A stretch of DNA of 64,000 nt. Origin: Hoplostethus atlanticus. Lineage: Eukaryota > Chordata > Actinopteri > Trachichthyiformes > Trachichthyidae. The notes beneath the pieces were generated by a model. The model was not told where the DNA came from. It saw only the letters and a program-made list of their open reading frames with translations, and made no database searches. The position numbers were made by a program, and so were the translations under genes. The DNA lies in contig JAXDDX010000024.1 of the NCBI GenBank assembly GCA_034670405.1, positions 1,929,501-1,993,500 of the forward strand, in the 5' to 3' direction. Below, in pieces: positions 1 to 13,799 of the stretch (within the stretch, counting starts at the first letter, position 1; every line of letters starts with the position of its first letter).

Positions 1-503
1 ATTGCCCTTTTTGTCTCTCCAGGGAGGGGGGACACGTGTGTGCTTTTGTGTGGGTGTGTGTGTGCGCATGTGTGTGTTGGCTTGGCTTGTGCTCTTAACA
101 CAGGTCTGCCTAACTTTTGCTCAGCAACAGCGACAGCGGGGGCCGTAGCAGGCAGCACACGGTGGGTTACAAAGGTCTCTAGCTGCCTGCTTCCTCATTT
201 CTTATTCAGACCCACAGGGATGGAGGGTGAGAGGGATGGAGGGAAGAGAGAGAGAGAGAAGGGTGGAAGAGGAGGAGGGGGAGGAGAAGGAGGTGGAGGA
301 GGAACGGGGGGGGGGGGATAACTGAGAGGCTGATGGAGACTAGGTGACAGGTTGGAATGGGCCATCAATAGATCCATCAGGCGGGTAATTTGGAGCGCGC
401 TTAACATACATCAGTGGAGTCGCAGGAGCTGGTATCTGTCTTGTCGTGGAATCACAGTAAATAACAGTTAAAGATGGTGTCAGGGCTGACCTGGCTGACC
501 TCA

Positions 504-504
<1 letters not shown>

Positions 505-541
<37 letters not shown>
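505..541 (+). repeat. (CA)n microsatellite
   Basis: About 18 CA units. A diverged second run lies at 628-671. Confidence 0.9.
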
Positions 542-542
<1 letters not shown>

Positions 543-1577
543 ACTGCAGCAGAGCAGCATGGCACAGATGGGAAGGGATTAACGCATACACTGATAAAGT
601 CATACACATAAACACATGCAAGCATGCATTTGCACATACACACACACACTCGGACACACACACATACACACCTGTTTGCTCCTGCAGTTGATTTCCTTCC
701 TAAATATGAAACAGGCCATATTGTTAGAATAGACTCAGCAAACGTTAGCAAGTCCTTTTCATTTTAGGAAGCTATATGACAGGGAAAGTCTTAACTAAAA
801 GAACAAACCTACTCACAAGTAAGTTGACAAATAGGCTGGAGCATCCTTCATTGACAGACACTCTGAGAAAACAAATGCTGTAGGTGCTTTGAAAACTGTA
901 TAGCACCAGAGGGCAGGTAGATGAGCCTCATCCCTGTGGAACATGTATCTCTCTTTGTATATGTGTGCGTGTGCGTGCGTGTGAGTGTGTGTGTGTGTGT
1001 GTGTGCACACGTGCAGCAGAGAGGATGTGACTGTAGAAGTGAAGCACCTTAGGCTAACTGCTGTTTCTGCCACTCACACCCCCCACCAACCCTTTCGAAC
1101 ACACACCAACCACTCCCAAGGTGTCATCTCACATTTGGGGGTAATTCAGTAGGATAATGCAGTAAAGCGGTGACGACATTAAGCTGCACTGGCATAATAC
1201 TGACTTCCATTACTCATCATTCTTCATCATGTTTAGCATTATGTTTGACATTAAAGGATAAGTCCAGCTTTTTCATGTCATAGTCTTTGGGCTGAGGGTA
1301 GCAAGGTGAAGTCATTTAACTTACTAGCCATGAGAAGAACAACAAAATACAGTCAGCACTAATGCTAAATTAATGACAGTCATATGTACAGCTGCACCAT
1401 GTGTCTAATTTAAAGGGAAACCACCATCATTTGGCGTGAATTTGATTGATTTAAGATGATTTGGCCTTTTGAAACATGTTGTGGCATGTGGGATGTTTGT
1501 GATTACCAGGGAACCAAGCCATACATTCCAATTGGAAACCGGAGATTAAAGGTTAACCGCCAACCTTCAGCCAACCA

Positions 1578-1589
1578 GGAAGAAAGAAA

Positions 1590-1627
<38 letters not shown>

Positions 1628-1682
1628 AGGGAACAATCAAACAAACAAACAAGGAAACAAACAAACAAACCAACAAACAAAG
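1578..1682 (+). repeat. (GAAA)n followed by (AAAC)n array
   Basis: About 50 bp of GAAA/GGAA units, a short break, then about 45 bp of CAAA units. Confidence 0.9.
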
Positions 1683-1920
1683 ACCAAGAACCAAGAACAA
1701 ATACAACAAAGCAGAAATTAATTCAGTTAAATGTTAGAATAAAAGGTTAATGGAAAACACTTGATATAAGTCATGGTTTTGACCTACTTGTTGAGGTTGA
1801 TGAACACTTACCTTTACACACACACACACTCGTATACACACTCAGAGAGAAAAACACACAGAAAGCAAAAGGGAAAGTGAGAAAGAGAGAGAGAGAGCCA
1901 TGACTGCGATCTGGTCCACT

Positions 1921-2125
1921 GTGTTATTGAACTTTGTTACAGTCCTCTTGGCCCTAATTCAATTAAACCCAATTAGCTAGTCAAGCTTCCACATACACTA
2001 ATACTGTTACGCTGATACAATTTGGCCTCTGCTTTTCGCTTTAAGTGTGTGTGGCTACCTTAATTAAAATTGTCAGTTAAAATGAAACTACAGCTTGTGT
2101 AATTAAATTTAATTGGATCTTGTCA
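1921..2125. promoter_or_regulatory. Candidate conserved non-coding element
   Basis: Unique sequence with clustered homeodomain-type cores (CTAATTCAATTAAACCCAAT, TTAATTAAAATTG, TAATTAAATTTAATTGG). The look is that of vertebrate developmental enhancers. Based on composition only. Confidence 0.3.
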
Positions 2126-3289
2126 CTTCTAATCCTGGCGGTGTTTTGATCCTCGTTGAGTGTTTGCTGCCTCTGCGTTGTACTGAGCTTTATTGCAATC
2201 TGTGGCCTCAACCTTGCCAGGGCCAAATGCATTTAGACCTGGTCGAAGTCGAAAATGCTTTGAACCCTGAACACCAGGAGAGAGAGAGAGACAGTAAAAA
2301 AACAACCTAATTTGGCATCAGTTTATTTTGTGTCTATAGGGATACAGTGCTGAACTTTCCCCTGCCTGATCTTGCCTTTGGCTTCACTGTAGTAGAGTTA
2401 AAAACAGACAAGATACAATAAATGCAGTACATAACCAAACACCACAAGACACAGGGACAACATAACACACCTTCCAGTACATATCCCAGTTCATAGTTAC
2501 ACAAAAAGGGGCATTCCTGGTAGAGATCTGGCAGCATCTGAGGTTAAGAATTCAATAAGGTAACGGTATGTGGGATAGAGAGAAGATTCCAGTTACACTG
2601 GTCTTGTCTGTCAGCTAGCTCTCTGTGTGATGCTACTGTAAAACCAGCTTACAGTGAGAAGCTACTGGAGTATTGCTTTGATGAGTGACATCAGCAAAAC
2701 TGATGCGTGGAAAGATAAATTCCAGCATTGACGGTTAATGTTTGTGGATGCTGTGTCGATGTTAATGTTTGTACTATAGATGAAATTCCCCTCGCTCTTA
2801 CTCTCTGAAAATATAATCAACTGCTGTAATGGATCAAACCGGTGCTTAAATTCACACGACTGTTTAGCACATTATGAAAAATGCAGTTCGCACTTGAATA
2901 TTTTTCTGCAAAAGTAGATGATATGATGCTTCGTGAAGGGGATATCAATTACAGCTGACGTCTCCATGCATTCAGCGTAACACAGAGATAAGGGTGGAAT
3001 AGCCGGCTAGTGCTGGTTTTGTGGCCAGGTATTTGTGTTGCCAGAGGAATGAAAAATCTAAATGGAGCGGTCAGGATGGGCTCGGCAGCACTGGAGCGAC
3101 CTCTCAACCTCCAGACTAGGGGGAATGTGGAAGAATTGAACATGCAGCCGCGCTACCTTAGGCAGGAGCAGCAAATCTTTATTCACTGAGAGCTGCTTGC
3201 TGCTAAAGCACATTCCCTTTCAATCCATTAGAGCTTGCCGTCCCCTTCCCCTTCATCACACAGTGCACCCCTTAATTTGACAATGACAA
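2126..3289. other. Non-coding, nothing recognised
   Basis: Unique sequence without supported exons, RNA genes or repeats, apart from a short GA run near 2280. Confidence 0.6.
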
Positions 3290-3560
3290 AGAGCCACTTG
3301 CAGATTTTAAATTTCATAATTTTAATCTGTCAAGTCTGACATTTAATTAGTGGCTTCCTAACCTGTGTCCGCCTCGCTCTCTGAAGGGCACCGTTTGTTC
3401 TGAGAGCGCCGCGCAATCTCTCGGCGGAGGAGAGGAGCGAGTGGATTAATATATATGTACATTACCAGCTGCTGCAAAGACAATACACAGAGAGGGAGGC
3501 CATTAGGGCCTAATGCAGACAGATGAGGTTAATAATATTTGGGAAGTGTTGCTCTATTAA
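3290..3560. promoter_or_regulatory. Candidate conserved non-coding element
   Basis: AT-rich block (AAATTTCATAATTTTAATCT, GACATTTAATTAGTGG) followed by a GC-rich core and then GGCCATTAGGGCCTAATGCA. The mix of TAAT cores and unique GC-rich sequence is typical of developmental enhancers. Inference. Confidence 0.3.
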
Positions 3561-5599
3561 GCAGAGCACTGATTAAGACCTGAGTGGGATCCCCTTCATG
3601 AGGCGCTGATTGGGACCCGAACAGCCTTTTGTTCTGCCTCTCCCAGAAAGAGGAGAGAGGCAAGGAGTAGATGGGGAAGAAGGGAGGGGAACAATGTTTG
3701 CCGACTTTTGTGTTCTGGCTGACAATGAGGATAGGCTTAATGAGAATCTTTACAGACCTGGATGGGGTTTATCTAAGTCCAACGCCCACTGATAACTTCA
3801 TTACAATGATGGAGGAAGCAGATGGAGCCAGCTTTGGGAATCTTTCAGCTCTCCCTCTGAAGGAATAGCTTTGTGATTGGTTTTAGTTCACAGTCGATTT
3901 CTTGTGTGTGAGTCACTGCTGATTACGTTACTGTACTGACTTCATTCATACATTTCTCTCATTAGATAACTGGCTTTTAATGAGGGGTGGAGATTGAGCC
4001 CGTTGTGGTCTGAAATCCTACCCTCTAAATGTGCAGTTGAAAGAAGGGAGTTCTCTGTAACACACAATTTCACTGGGACGGCCCTGGTAAAGCTGCTATT
4101 GATTTGAAAATCAATAGATAGTGAGGGGAGATGGGAAGGAAATGGCTCAGAATTGGGCTGGCCAGGAAGGTGTCAAGTACAGCAGGTGTGTGCCCGTGTG
4201 TGTATCTGTGTGTGTTTGTACAGGTGTGAATGCATGGGTGCAGTGTAGAGATACATCAAGGTTTGAGAGGATGGTCACAGTGCTACACATTTTCACCTTC
4301 ACACAGTAAATGCAAAGTCTTCCCTGGTTTCTGAAAGCTTTTTACAGCTTTTCCAAGATTCTTTCCAAGCAGATCCGTTCATCCACTTTTATGTACAGTA
4401 TGAGAACTCTTTTTTGAATTTGGATTGTGGTGGAGTTTATTGCAAGCAATTTGGCCTGGTTCTTTTCTAAAGTCACGTTTAACATAACACAAAATTATCA
4501 TAGTGCATAAAAAAAACTGAACATAGCAATTTGGGAGTAAGGGAATAGGTCTGGTTTTGTGGTTGTTTGTAAAGAAAGTATAAGTAGTATAGAAAAAAAA
4601 AAAAAGAAATTCAAGAAATAGGTCTCTTATCTATACAGTATGCACGCGGTTCTCTGTTGGAATTGCAACACTGATGTTGTTGTGGTTTAAATAGTTAAGA
4701 AGGAAAAGGCTAAACCGTGTGACCTTACTAATTGTTGGATATTGTCCACTGTTTGTAATGAATTACTCTGCATGTGCACCATGCAATGCCAACAGAGCGA
4801 GAGAGAGATAGAGTGAACGAGAGAGAGAGAGAGACATAGGAGGAAGCAGGATGGGTGGGGGCAGCTGTTGGTGGGCAGAGGGAAGAGGTCTTCCTAATTC
4901 TGTTCAGAGCACAGAGCCCACTAGTGGTTGCTTGATGTCTCTTCAGCTGGGAAAGAACAGATGACAGCCAAGAGCAGAAAGGAAGGATTAGAGAGAGAGA
5001 GAGAGGGAGAGAGAGAGGGGAGAGCGAGAGAGAGAACGAAAGTAGAAAGGAGGATGGTGTCCACATGTTCACAATGATACAGAGATTTCCCTCCCTCACT
5101 CTGAACTTGGGGAACTCTCACTCTCCACAGGGAAGAAAGATAATGGTGAAAAAGACAGACCCACCTGTTTAACTCCTATAAATCATGTGTGTGTGTGTGT
5201 GTGTGTGTGTGTGCTTGTGCAAGTGTCTGTGTATCTGTGATCTGTGTGCATGTGTGCGTCCACATGCACTTATAGATGGGGTGCGTGTAAATCACCCCCT
5301 TGGCCTAATTGGTCACTGATAATGGGCTCGTTTCCTGTGGGGGAGGTCCGTAAGTCATTGGGGTCCCTCTGGGGCTGCTTGACTGACCGTGTCCTGATGC
5401 GTCCCATTCACCAAGAACACGAAACCGCTCTGTGAAAGTGATCTTTCGCCATGACTTGCCAGGATAAGGTTTGTGTGTTTGAGTGTGTGTGTGTATGTTT
5501 GTGTGCCTGTTTGTGTCTGACTTGATTGCAACCCTTCCCCTGACAGTGCTCGTAGAGAGAATTAGAGAGAGAGGATGAGATAATCACATGAATAAAATG
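3561..5599. other. Non-coding, nothing recognised beyond microsatellites
   Basis: (GA)n at about 4799-4835 and 4989-5036, (GT)n at 5184-5212. No supported exon. Confidence 0.6.
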
Positions 5600-6440
5600 C
5601 AGCCGGTAGCTCATTACAAACCCTATTATCCATTAATTAACATTATTAAAACGTCTAATAGACCGCAGCACTCCTCCCCAGGCCCCCCCTGTCTCTTTTC
5701 AACTAGGTCCCTGCTCCTCGGTCCCTCCCGTGTCTCAACATGAAAAGAATAGCACATCAAACGAGGCCTGGTTTCAATGTGTTGGGGATTTGCAGGTGTA
5801 GAATCACACTGCGCAGGGGATGTGCTTGTCGGCCGCGCGGCGCTCTCGCACTCTCTTCCCCCCCTCGGCCCACCGTGACACGCGCCGCTTGTCCGCGCCG
5901 TAACCAACCCCTCATTAGGAGCGGGGGAGAGAGCCGGGCATGTGCGCTCCCTAATTAGGTCCCCACTTGAAACTTTCTCTTTCTGTCTTCCCCCTCATCC
6001 AACCCCCCCCTCCCCCACTTTCCCGCCACATCCCTTCATCACTGGGAAAAAAAGGAAAGCCGGCGTTTACGGGAGGAAGTTTAATCAACTGTATATGGGA
6101 GTGATATGCAAAGAGAGACGAGTAAAGGGAAAGTTTCGATAACAATTTGACTCTGTGATATGCGCATGCAGAGGAAATGTATTCTTTTAGTATGCCAAAG
6201 AGATTAAACTCAGGAGACGTGCAAATGCTGCCAGAGAAAATCAAGCGCTGTGTCAAGTCCGTCTGTCAGGGTCTGTCAAGATTTTGTGATATAATGAAAA
6301 GTTTTATAGGTTTATCCACAATCCAGCTGATTCCTACCGCCCTCCCCCCATTTCTCTTCAGATTTTATAGTAATTTGCACTTTATGTATATTCATGAAGT
6401 AAAATACTCAAATTCATCCACACATGCACCAGATTAATGT
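5600..6440. promoter_or_regulatory. Candidate conserved non-coding cluster
   Basis: Contains CATTAATTAACATTATTAAA at the left and CTCATTAGGAGCGGGGGAGA with CTCCCTAATTAGGTCC in the middle. The right part is rich in TAAT, ATTCATGA and ATGCAAA (POU-like) motifs. No reading frame here resembles a protein family. Inference from composition. Confidence 0.35.
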
Positions 6441-7125
6441 GATTATATTGCGGTGACCAATATTCAACTGAGAGAATAATATCGATCAAAAGTTTTTAAT
6501 TGTGTTCTGTGAGCGCCAGACATATTAAAGATGCATAATGTATGTGTAGCCTGGAAATGTGAATTTTTTCTATCGCTGAAATGTAATGATTAATACGCGT
6601 AGTCAAATGTCCAAACAATGCACCTTAGTTAAACATTAATGTTATAATTTGGATACAATCAGTTTAAAGTGTCCAGGAAAAGAAGTATTATTCCTCATTT
6701 TGTTCTCATTATTTTCAAATAAACAGGACAATGTGTCTGTGAAAAAAGAGCAGAACAGACAAATGATGAATATGTAGAAAGTCTCAGAGATATTAGTAGA
6801 GTTTAAACTACATCCTCTGATTACTTTTCTAGTTTTAAATACTTGATGTTCCAGTTGTACTATGACCTTAAACAAGATTTTATTGGAACACAATATCTGT
6901 ACCATTAAGGGAGTCTTTTATCATTCTGAGAGGGACATTGGCTCCTTGTATCCTTTGGTAGAGTCTTTGCACATTAAATTACATTAATATTTCTATTTGT
7001 GGCATCGTATTCATATGTAACGCAATACACCACATGCATATTGTATAATGCTAAAAACAAATATTTTCTCTTGGGATATTTGATATGATAATACAATCTT
7101 TAACTGAATTAATTTCTGAAACACA

Positions 7126-7157
<32 letters not shown>

Positions 7158-7256
7158 AGGCATATATTTTTCTTGTGGAGTAATTTGTTGGCTATCGAAA
7201 AATACAAAATCTCCTTCATCAAAGTAGCCACACACTCTCTATCTATCTCTGTTTTC

Positions 7257-7352
<96 letters not shown>

Positions 7353-7554
7353 AAGCTGAATGATGGCTCCTGACAACTAAATCACAAAAGAGAGGTGCTG
7401 TTCCTCCATTTGGCTAACCAGCATCCTTCACTCACCCCTATATCCTCTTCCCGTCCTTCCTCTACCCTCTTACCTCCTTTCCTCCTCTCCTCCCTCTTCC
7501 TCCTTCCTCTTCTCCTCCCTCTTCCTCCTCTCCTCCCCTGATTAAATCTGCTGC
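6441..7554. other. AT-rich non-coding sequence and microsatellites
   Basis: Holds (TA)n at 7131-7158, the TC/CA compound array and a TCC-rich pyrimidine tract (7440-7540). No exon seen. Confidence 0.6.
7251..7351 (+). repeat. Compound (TC)n-(CA)n microsatellite
   Basis: A TC run switches directly to CA. A short (TA)n run precedes it at 7131-7158. All-pyrimidine on the left half, potentially triplex-forming. Confidence 0.95.
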
Positions 7555-7990
7555 TCCCTGTAGGATTATTAGGATTCTAATTCAATCTGAATTTCAGGAA
7601 CTTGTTTGCTTGGTTACCTGTCACAGCGTATCAGCTTGTCATATTAGTGGTGATCGTTGGCTCTACCTAATCTGCTTTAAACAATTTCATTGGGTGCTGG
7701 TCTATAAATCATTCTGTAATGGGACTGACACGCGCGGGCTTAGCTAGGTAAACAAATCAGCTTTGTTTTATGTTAGGCAGCAATGAACTTGGCTTTATCA
7801 ACTTCCCATCGATTCACACACACCACAAGGTCAAAATCTCTCCGGCTTCTCATCAATGGAAGTAGGGGTCAGCACTCAGCAATTAGAATATGTATCAGAT
7901 CGAAGGAGAAGAGCCCATCATATTCTGCTAACACTGTGCCTTTCTTCGGAGCGCTAACTCATTTCTTATCAAAGTGAAGGCATTTCAAAG
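7555..7990. promoter_or_regulatory. Candidate conserved non-coding element
   Basis: Unique block with GGATTATTAGGATTCTAATTC, CTACCTAATCTGC, CCATCGATTC and TCAGCAATTAGAATATG motifs and no low-complexity sequence. Enhancer-like by composition only. Confidence 0.3.
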
Positions 7991-9104
7991 TAAAGCCGTG
8001 CGCCATTGCGGGGGGAAGTACTCTTTATGGGAATTTGAAAGAGAAAATAAAATGAGTTTGTAGTTTATTGACGAGAAAGTCCCAGAGGCTACTTAAAAAC
8101 TCATTCACTTTCAAAACTAATTCTAACGTGTTGATTAAAATCTAAGGGTATGAGGTTTTCACTGTAGATGATTGAAATTTTTTAGGGTTGGTGGTTGCGG
8201 ATTTCCCAGGCATAGTAAACGCCTTCCTTTTGACCTGTTTAGAAAAGTTCACAATTTTTAAATGAGTTTAGATTAACCAGAGCACAACATCTGCTGTGTT
8301 TGTTTGGCAAACAGATTGAAACCATATGCTGTTCGGTACAATAAAAAAAAGGAATAGTCTGTCATAATATACTCAAAACCACTGATGTTCAACAGTGTCC
8401 TGCCACATCTTTTACAAATGAACAGTTATTCTCAATACAAGCCTACTGTAAATACAACTGCAAATGGAAGGACCAGTTGACATATATATATATTTTTTTA
8501 TTACTCATTTAATAAATACCATATTACTGATTTTATATTGCCAGACAAATATCCCGATTCATTCTACAGTGCTGGCATTGTAACTACTTAAGGGTTTTTC
8601 TTGAAGTCAGCACAGGGCAGGGTGAATATTGCCCTTAGCAGAATGATGCATGGTCCAGCAGACATCAAAAGCCAAATGCAAACAGCTCACAGACCAGGGC
8701 CAGCTGACCTCATCCAGAGGACTGGCTGAGTTACACAGCCTTGTCAAACAGCATCATCTTAGCATCACACACCTAAAGGTGTTTCAGAGTCTATGGGAGA
8801 GCAAATTCATTGTCAGCACCAGAACAAATCTTATGGACCTTTTCTCTTGTGAAAAGTATAAAGAATGTATGTAGAAATAGTCATCCAGTATATTCATTTC
8901 TGCTGAATCCACGTGTTTCTTTGTATCTCCGTGTCTCAAAAGCCAAAATGACACTGTGTTTTTATTACATTAAAAAGTGCTAAAAGCAGGCACGATCACT
9001 GTTTAAAAACATATTCTCTGCATGCTGGTGATCATTTTGAGAAATACTGAAGAGTACAATTCAAACACTGACAGAAATAAGTTTGCATTATTATTACATA
9101 TAGA
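7991..9104. other. Non-coding, nothing recognised
   Basis: Unique AT-rich sequence. Open frames are short and resemble no family I know. Confidence 0.6.
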
Positions 9105-9522
9105 GTTTTAACATCAATAAATCACTACCACATTCATTTTTAGACATTTGTGTGATTGCTGTAAACAAATGAGACTGGCAGAAGATTGGCAGCCTCTACT
9201 GGCACATACACTGCATTTTACATTGTGTGCCACCATGTCAGATCTCGCGGGAAATCTGCTGGATTGCTTTACAGCACAAAAGGAGATTACTTGTACAGCA
9301 CAAAATAGGAAATCTTCATTCCAGTTCCACTATTATAACTGCATCATTTCAACTTCACATTAACTTACCTCGTCACGATGCATATTTACTGTTATCGAGG
9401 GCTGTTATCGGCTCTTATCCTCCCTCCTGCTCTTCAAAACAAGCGCATGCGAGGCGATGCCAGAGAGGAGGAGGGAGGACAGCATCCTCCTACAGGGTTC
9501 ATGGAAACTGTGGTCTTAATTT
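9105..9522 (+). repeat. Dispersed repeat, copy A
   Basis: Shares long collinear blocks with 48849-49266: AATAAATCACTACCACATTC, GAAGATTGGCAGC, ACACTGCATTTTACATT, GAAATCTGCTGGATTG and the terminal TGTGGTCTTAATTT. Copy A has lost or replaced part of the middle. Two dispersed copies in one orientation point to a non-autonomous transposable element. I cannot name the family, and I did not resolve clear terminal repeats. Confidence 0.7.
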
Positions 9523-9679
9523 AACTTTTTGCTGTTTAGCCTGAATTCAAGATGGATTAAATGACAAAGTGAATGCATCCAATTTATTAAGTACTTTATT
9601 AAGTTTACTTAAACAGTTCACTCCTCCAGACAGTAGTATAAAGCATGGAGACAGATTCGACGTTAGAATAGGCATAATG

Positions 9680-9945
9680 CTTGATCCAAGTAACTTTGAA
9701 TGTGATGCTCATTGGTGCCAGATGCGCTGGTTCCAACTTCTCAGAAACAGCTGCCCACCTGGGACTTTCACACACTACAGTCTCTGGAGTTTACAGAAAA
9801 TGGTGCAATAAACAGAAAACAGCCAGTGAGCTGCAGTCCTGTTGGCGGAAAAAAAAACTCATTGATGAGAGAGGCCAGAGGGAGGCGAATGGCAAGCCTG
9901 GACGTCAGGTGGAACGGGAAGTTTGTAGCATGAATATACCGCTGA
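9680..9945 (+). pseudogene. Tc1/mariner-like transposase N-terminal fragment
   Basis: The frame starting near 9708 reads GARCAGSNFSETAAHLGLSH followed by TTVSGVYRKWCNKQKT. This is the DNA-binding helix-turn-helix region of a fish Tc1-like transposase. After LIDERGQR (near 9870) the family sequence continues in another frame (GRRMASL), so at least one frameshift is present. The catalytic domain is absent. It is a dead fragment about 150 bp beyond a copy of a dispersed repeat. Confidence 0.65.
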
Positions 9946-10328
9946 AGAATCTGCAGGAACTGTGCGACACTGAGTCAGCATGGACCGAGGTCCCCTTGTT
10001 GAATCCTTGCCTCGAAAAATGGTACAAGAGAGAGAAGAACAAAGGACAGTGAGCTGACCTGTTCAGTGTTGTGTCATGGAATCTTTTCACACCAATACAT
10101 CTCCCTAAAGCAGGCAATTTCCTGCAGCTTTGCACCCTGAGAGGGGATTTGACCTCTCTGGGCGACACTTTGAGGGAATTCTAATTTTGCCAATAAGGAG
10201 GGATTAAGCACATGTCAGCTAGCAGGTATAAGAGAATGAGTATGTGCTCTTTCTCAATCTTAAATAATTGTACTTATGTGTGTATGTATGAATGTGTATT
10301 ATATGCAAGTGCATTATTTATGTAAACA

Positions 10329-10393
<65 letters not shown>

Positions 10394-10997
10394 GTGCACA
10401 CACGCTGCTGTCTCTGTGTTCAGTTCTTGACATAACTGCCCTCTCATGCTGAAGGTGCCAGGGGACTGGGGCAGAAAAGACCTTGTATATGGGGCATATT
10501 GAAAATGCACATATGAATGATGACACAGTCTGTCAGGTTAGAAGCGGCTTTATAGAATAGTAGTGGAGTTAGGATGAATATATCTCTGCCAAAGTGGTTG
10601 ACAAGGCATCTGGAGTAAACACAAAAATGTCAAAATCTGTGATTTGATGTTTTTGGGAAGGTCTTTTGTGTTTTGAAATTTGTGTGCAATATTTTTGAGG
10701 GAAACTTTCACCACTTGAAAACCCTGCAAATCACAGTCGGCATGTGGAGGATAATCTTTTCAATTACCTGTGTCTATGTTTCTGAGTGTAATAGGCTCTT
10801 AGCCCTCTGATTCCCCCGTACCCCAAAAACTGTGTGCTGCTGTTGACAATGAGAAGTAAACAAGAAGGGGGAGAGAACTCACCAAATCCTCCAGAGGCCT
10901 GGAGGGGAAGCCACACAGCCCAAACTCCTTTCACTCCTCAGCTGTGAAGCAGCAGCTGCCTTTAAGGCTGTGCTCAGGAGAGACTGACAGCAATTAC

Positions 10998-11034
<37 letters not shown>

Positions 11035-13799
11035 CCAGGAGAGAGCCACTCGATGGGAAACCACCAGAAAGGAATGAAAACCTCCCCTCCTCCACCACTT
11101 CTCTGTCTGAGAAAGAGACATTTACCTCCAGCTCTCGGTGAGGAGATTGTTTACTTTGAGTGATGTGCTATTATGACAGTTCAACAAATCAACATTACAC
11201 AGCTTCGTGGTTAATGGTGGAATTTTAGAGTAATCCCATGTAAATTATTAATCCTTTCTGAGGTGAGTTGCAACTCAGAGGCATGCAGCATGTCTCTACA
11301 CACTCCAACCTGACAGTTGCACTGCTGTGCCAAAACGTTTGACAGCCTGCTCTACTTCACATTTGTTAAGAAGACATTGGGGCTGAATGTGAGTCAGATT
11401 CAAAAGCTGATCTGAGATCATTGGCGTGTCTCTTGCACATCATCTGTAATGGTTGCTTGGCTGGACTGCAGGGCTATAAAACACAGTAAACCCCTTATAT
11501 TCGTTGGACGTTTAATTTACACAGTGTGCTTCATACACACCAAGCCAGATCATTTCCTATTGTATCATATGTTATGTGTCTATACAATCTTGCAGATTAT
11601 TCCTTTGGCATTCAGAGTCCATGAAAGCCAATATGAGAAACATGGTAACTGAAAAAAAAATGACTCACTGACAGCTCATTCCTATTTTAAAACTTAGAAA
11701 TAGATCTAACTGCAGAGGTGTATTTGCCTCTATTTTCTTTACTTTCCTCTCCTCTCCCCTGCTCTCCTTCTCCTCCCCTCCCCTTGGTGGTCAGTGAGCG
11801 GATCATGAGGTGAAGCAGAATCAGAGTGGTACACAGATTACTCTCTGTCTCCCTCCATTCTCTTCTCCCTGTGGTTGACAGGGCCTGTCTGGCCTAACCT
11901 GGGTGGAAAGTGACTCTAATTGTCATCTCCACAGACAAGGCTCTGCAGCCATCCTGGAGACGCAGGCAAAATATACTAAGCTACTTTATCATATAGACAG
12001 AGCCAAACCAGCAAGGCGCCTTATTGACACACACTTTTATGCAAAGATAGACTTTTTGAATTGGCAGGTCACGTCACCCGCTGCTTAGCATGCATACACG
12101 ATGAGGCTGAAGCTTTTTAGGTCCCGGCTGAGACACAGGCATCTGACAGGTAGGGTTTAGGAGTTCAAGGAAACGTATATATTCCCTGCCTCATCTCCTG
12201 GACTTGGGCTGGTTATGGATGATTGTGTTAGCTAGGGGCAGAGCATTTTACCAAATGTTCGATGCTCAATAGCATTAGGTTCTGTTGCTATGTCATCTCA
12301 ACTGTGGCGTATACCAGTGCGCTCCTAATGCAAGCTATCAGAGCCGTATCCTCTGTTTTATCTTAAAAAGGAAGACATTTCAAGAGAAGCATGGGTACGA
12401 ATGGTCACTGTACTGTACCAAAATATGATCATGACGTCCTGTTCTGACAAGTGAGAAAACATATATTTAAAATGCGTTCATGTTCATGTTCATGTTCATA
12501 CAGTGTATATAGCCTTAGATAAAACCTGTGGTCATGCCACACTCCTAACAATATGCAGTTTGATCGCCCTCTGTGTCAGCTAGCACAAAAAGCACTAGTC
12601 TAGATTTGGTTCCTTATTTTTTTTTTTTACTATGGATTTCAGCTGTTGCCCCCCAAAGGTGAAATTACCTCGCTTTTGTACGAAGCACACACTGCCTTTG
12701 AATGCAGACTGCGAACGCCTGTGGGCCTATAAATGTGTTCTGAGAGGGAAAGAGAAAGTTAAGCTGTCCTATTGAATTGATTGAACATTCATGAAACTAA
12801 AGTGTGCCCCCCCCCCACCCCCTCACATGTGGAAATGACTTCCAGACATCTCCAAAGCCCCGTATGGAACACAGCCGTGAGGATCCCTACCTTACAGTCA
12901 GGTGCTGAGCTATTGCCCTGCAGGCACAATTCAATTGTTAAATCTCTTATGAGTAGAGCAGAAGGGCACATTTTACAGCTCACCTTACACATGCATGTTT
13001 TTGGCTTTATTGGAATAATTGCGCAATTACTTTACGCTGTATCTTATTTTGTAATCATGTTTCGATAAACTGCTAACATAAATAGGGGCTAAAAGAGTAT
13101 TTCACAATAAGGCGCAAAAAGGCCACCCAAGAAAAGGTAACATACCATTTTAAATTCTTCTTTTCTCTACATCCAAGTGCTCTTTTTCTCTGGTAATCAT
13201 ATCGCTACTATGCAGGGGCATATGCAGCCATCTATTGACGTGTTCAACTTTTATGTGGCTGTCCTCGTTGCAGTTTCACGTATCTAATCAAACTGCCTTA
13301 TTACTTTTGTCTGACAGCGTACTAAAACAGAATGAATTCCAAGATGTTCTCATAATCTGTCCAATGTCTGTGTATTGTCAACCACGAAAAGAGCAATATT
13401 AAAAGTAATTTTCAATGTATGGGGGCCAGAGTCAAACAATCTCTGGAAAAAGAACTGATCAAAATCCAGCAGAGACGATCAATAAAAGTGAGAGAAGTCC
13501 TATGATTCAGACGAGAGGATGAGTTATACCCAATTCTGCTTACTCCCACTGTGCACACGGGTGCATGTGTGTGTGTTCCTGCATGTGTGTGTTGTTGAAT
13601 GAGCATTTGCAGTGTGTGTCATCATTGGACATTATTCCACCACAAAGCCCTCTGCACAGCATGCAGTCCACCAACAGACCGCATCATGTCTCTCCATTAA
13701 ACCATGCGACATGTTCCACCCAAGGTTACGGCCATAACTGCAAAGCAACAACAGCCTAGACAGCCATGAGACCTAATCATTATTTGGCAGTAGCAGCGA
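9946..13799. other. Non-coding, nothing recognised beyond microsatellites
   Basis: Contains (CA)n at 10331-10392, (TC)n at 11001-11030 and a (GTTCAT)4 run near 12477-12500. Otherwise unique sequence with no supported exon. Confidence 0.6.
10331..10392 (+). repeat. (CA)n microsatellite
   Basis: About 30 perfect CA units, one of the longest pure CA runs in the window. Confidence 0.95.

Larger units (their letters stand above)
1..1920. other. Non-coding, microsatellite-rich
   Basis: Contains a long purine-rich tract (about 220-318, ending in G12), (CA)n and (GT)n runs and the GAAA/AAAC array. Open frames here are translated simple repeats. No exon seen. Confidence 0.7.

Noticed and set aside
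5626..5907. GC-rich 93-codon frame as a possible exon
   Set aside because: Sits in an enhancer-like block. No matching splice phase or protein family.
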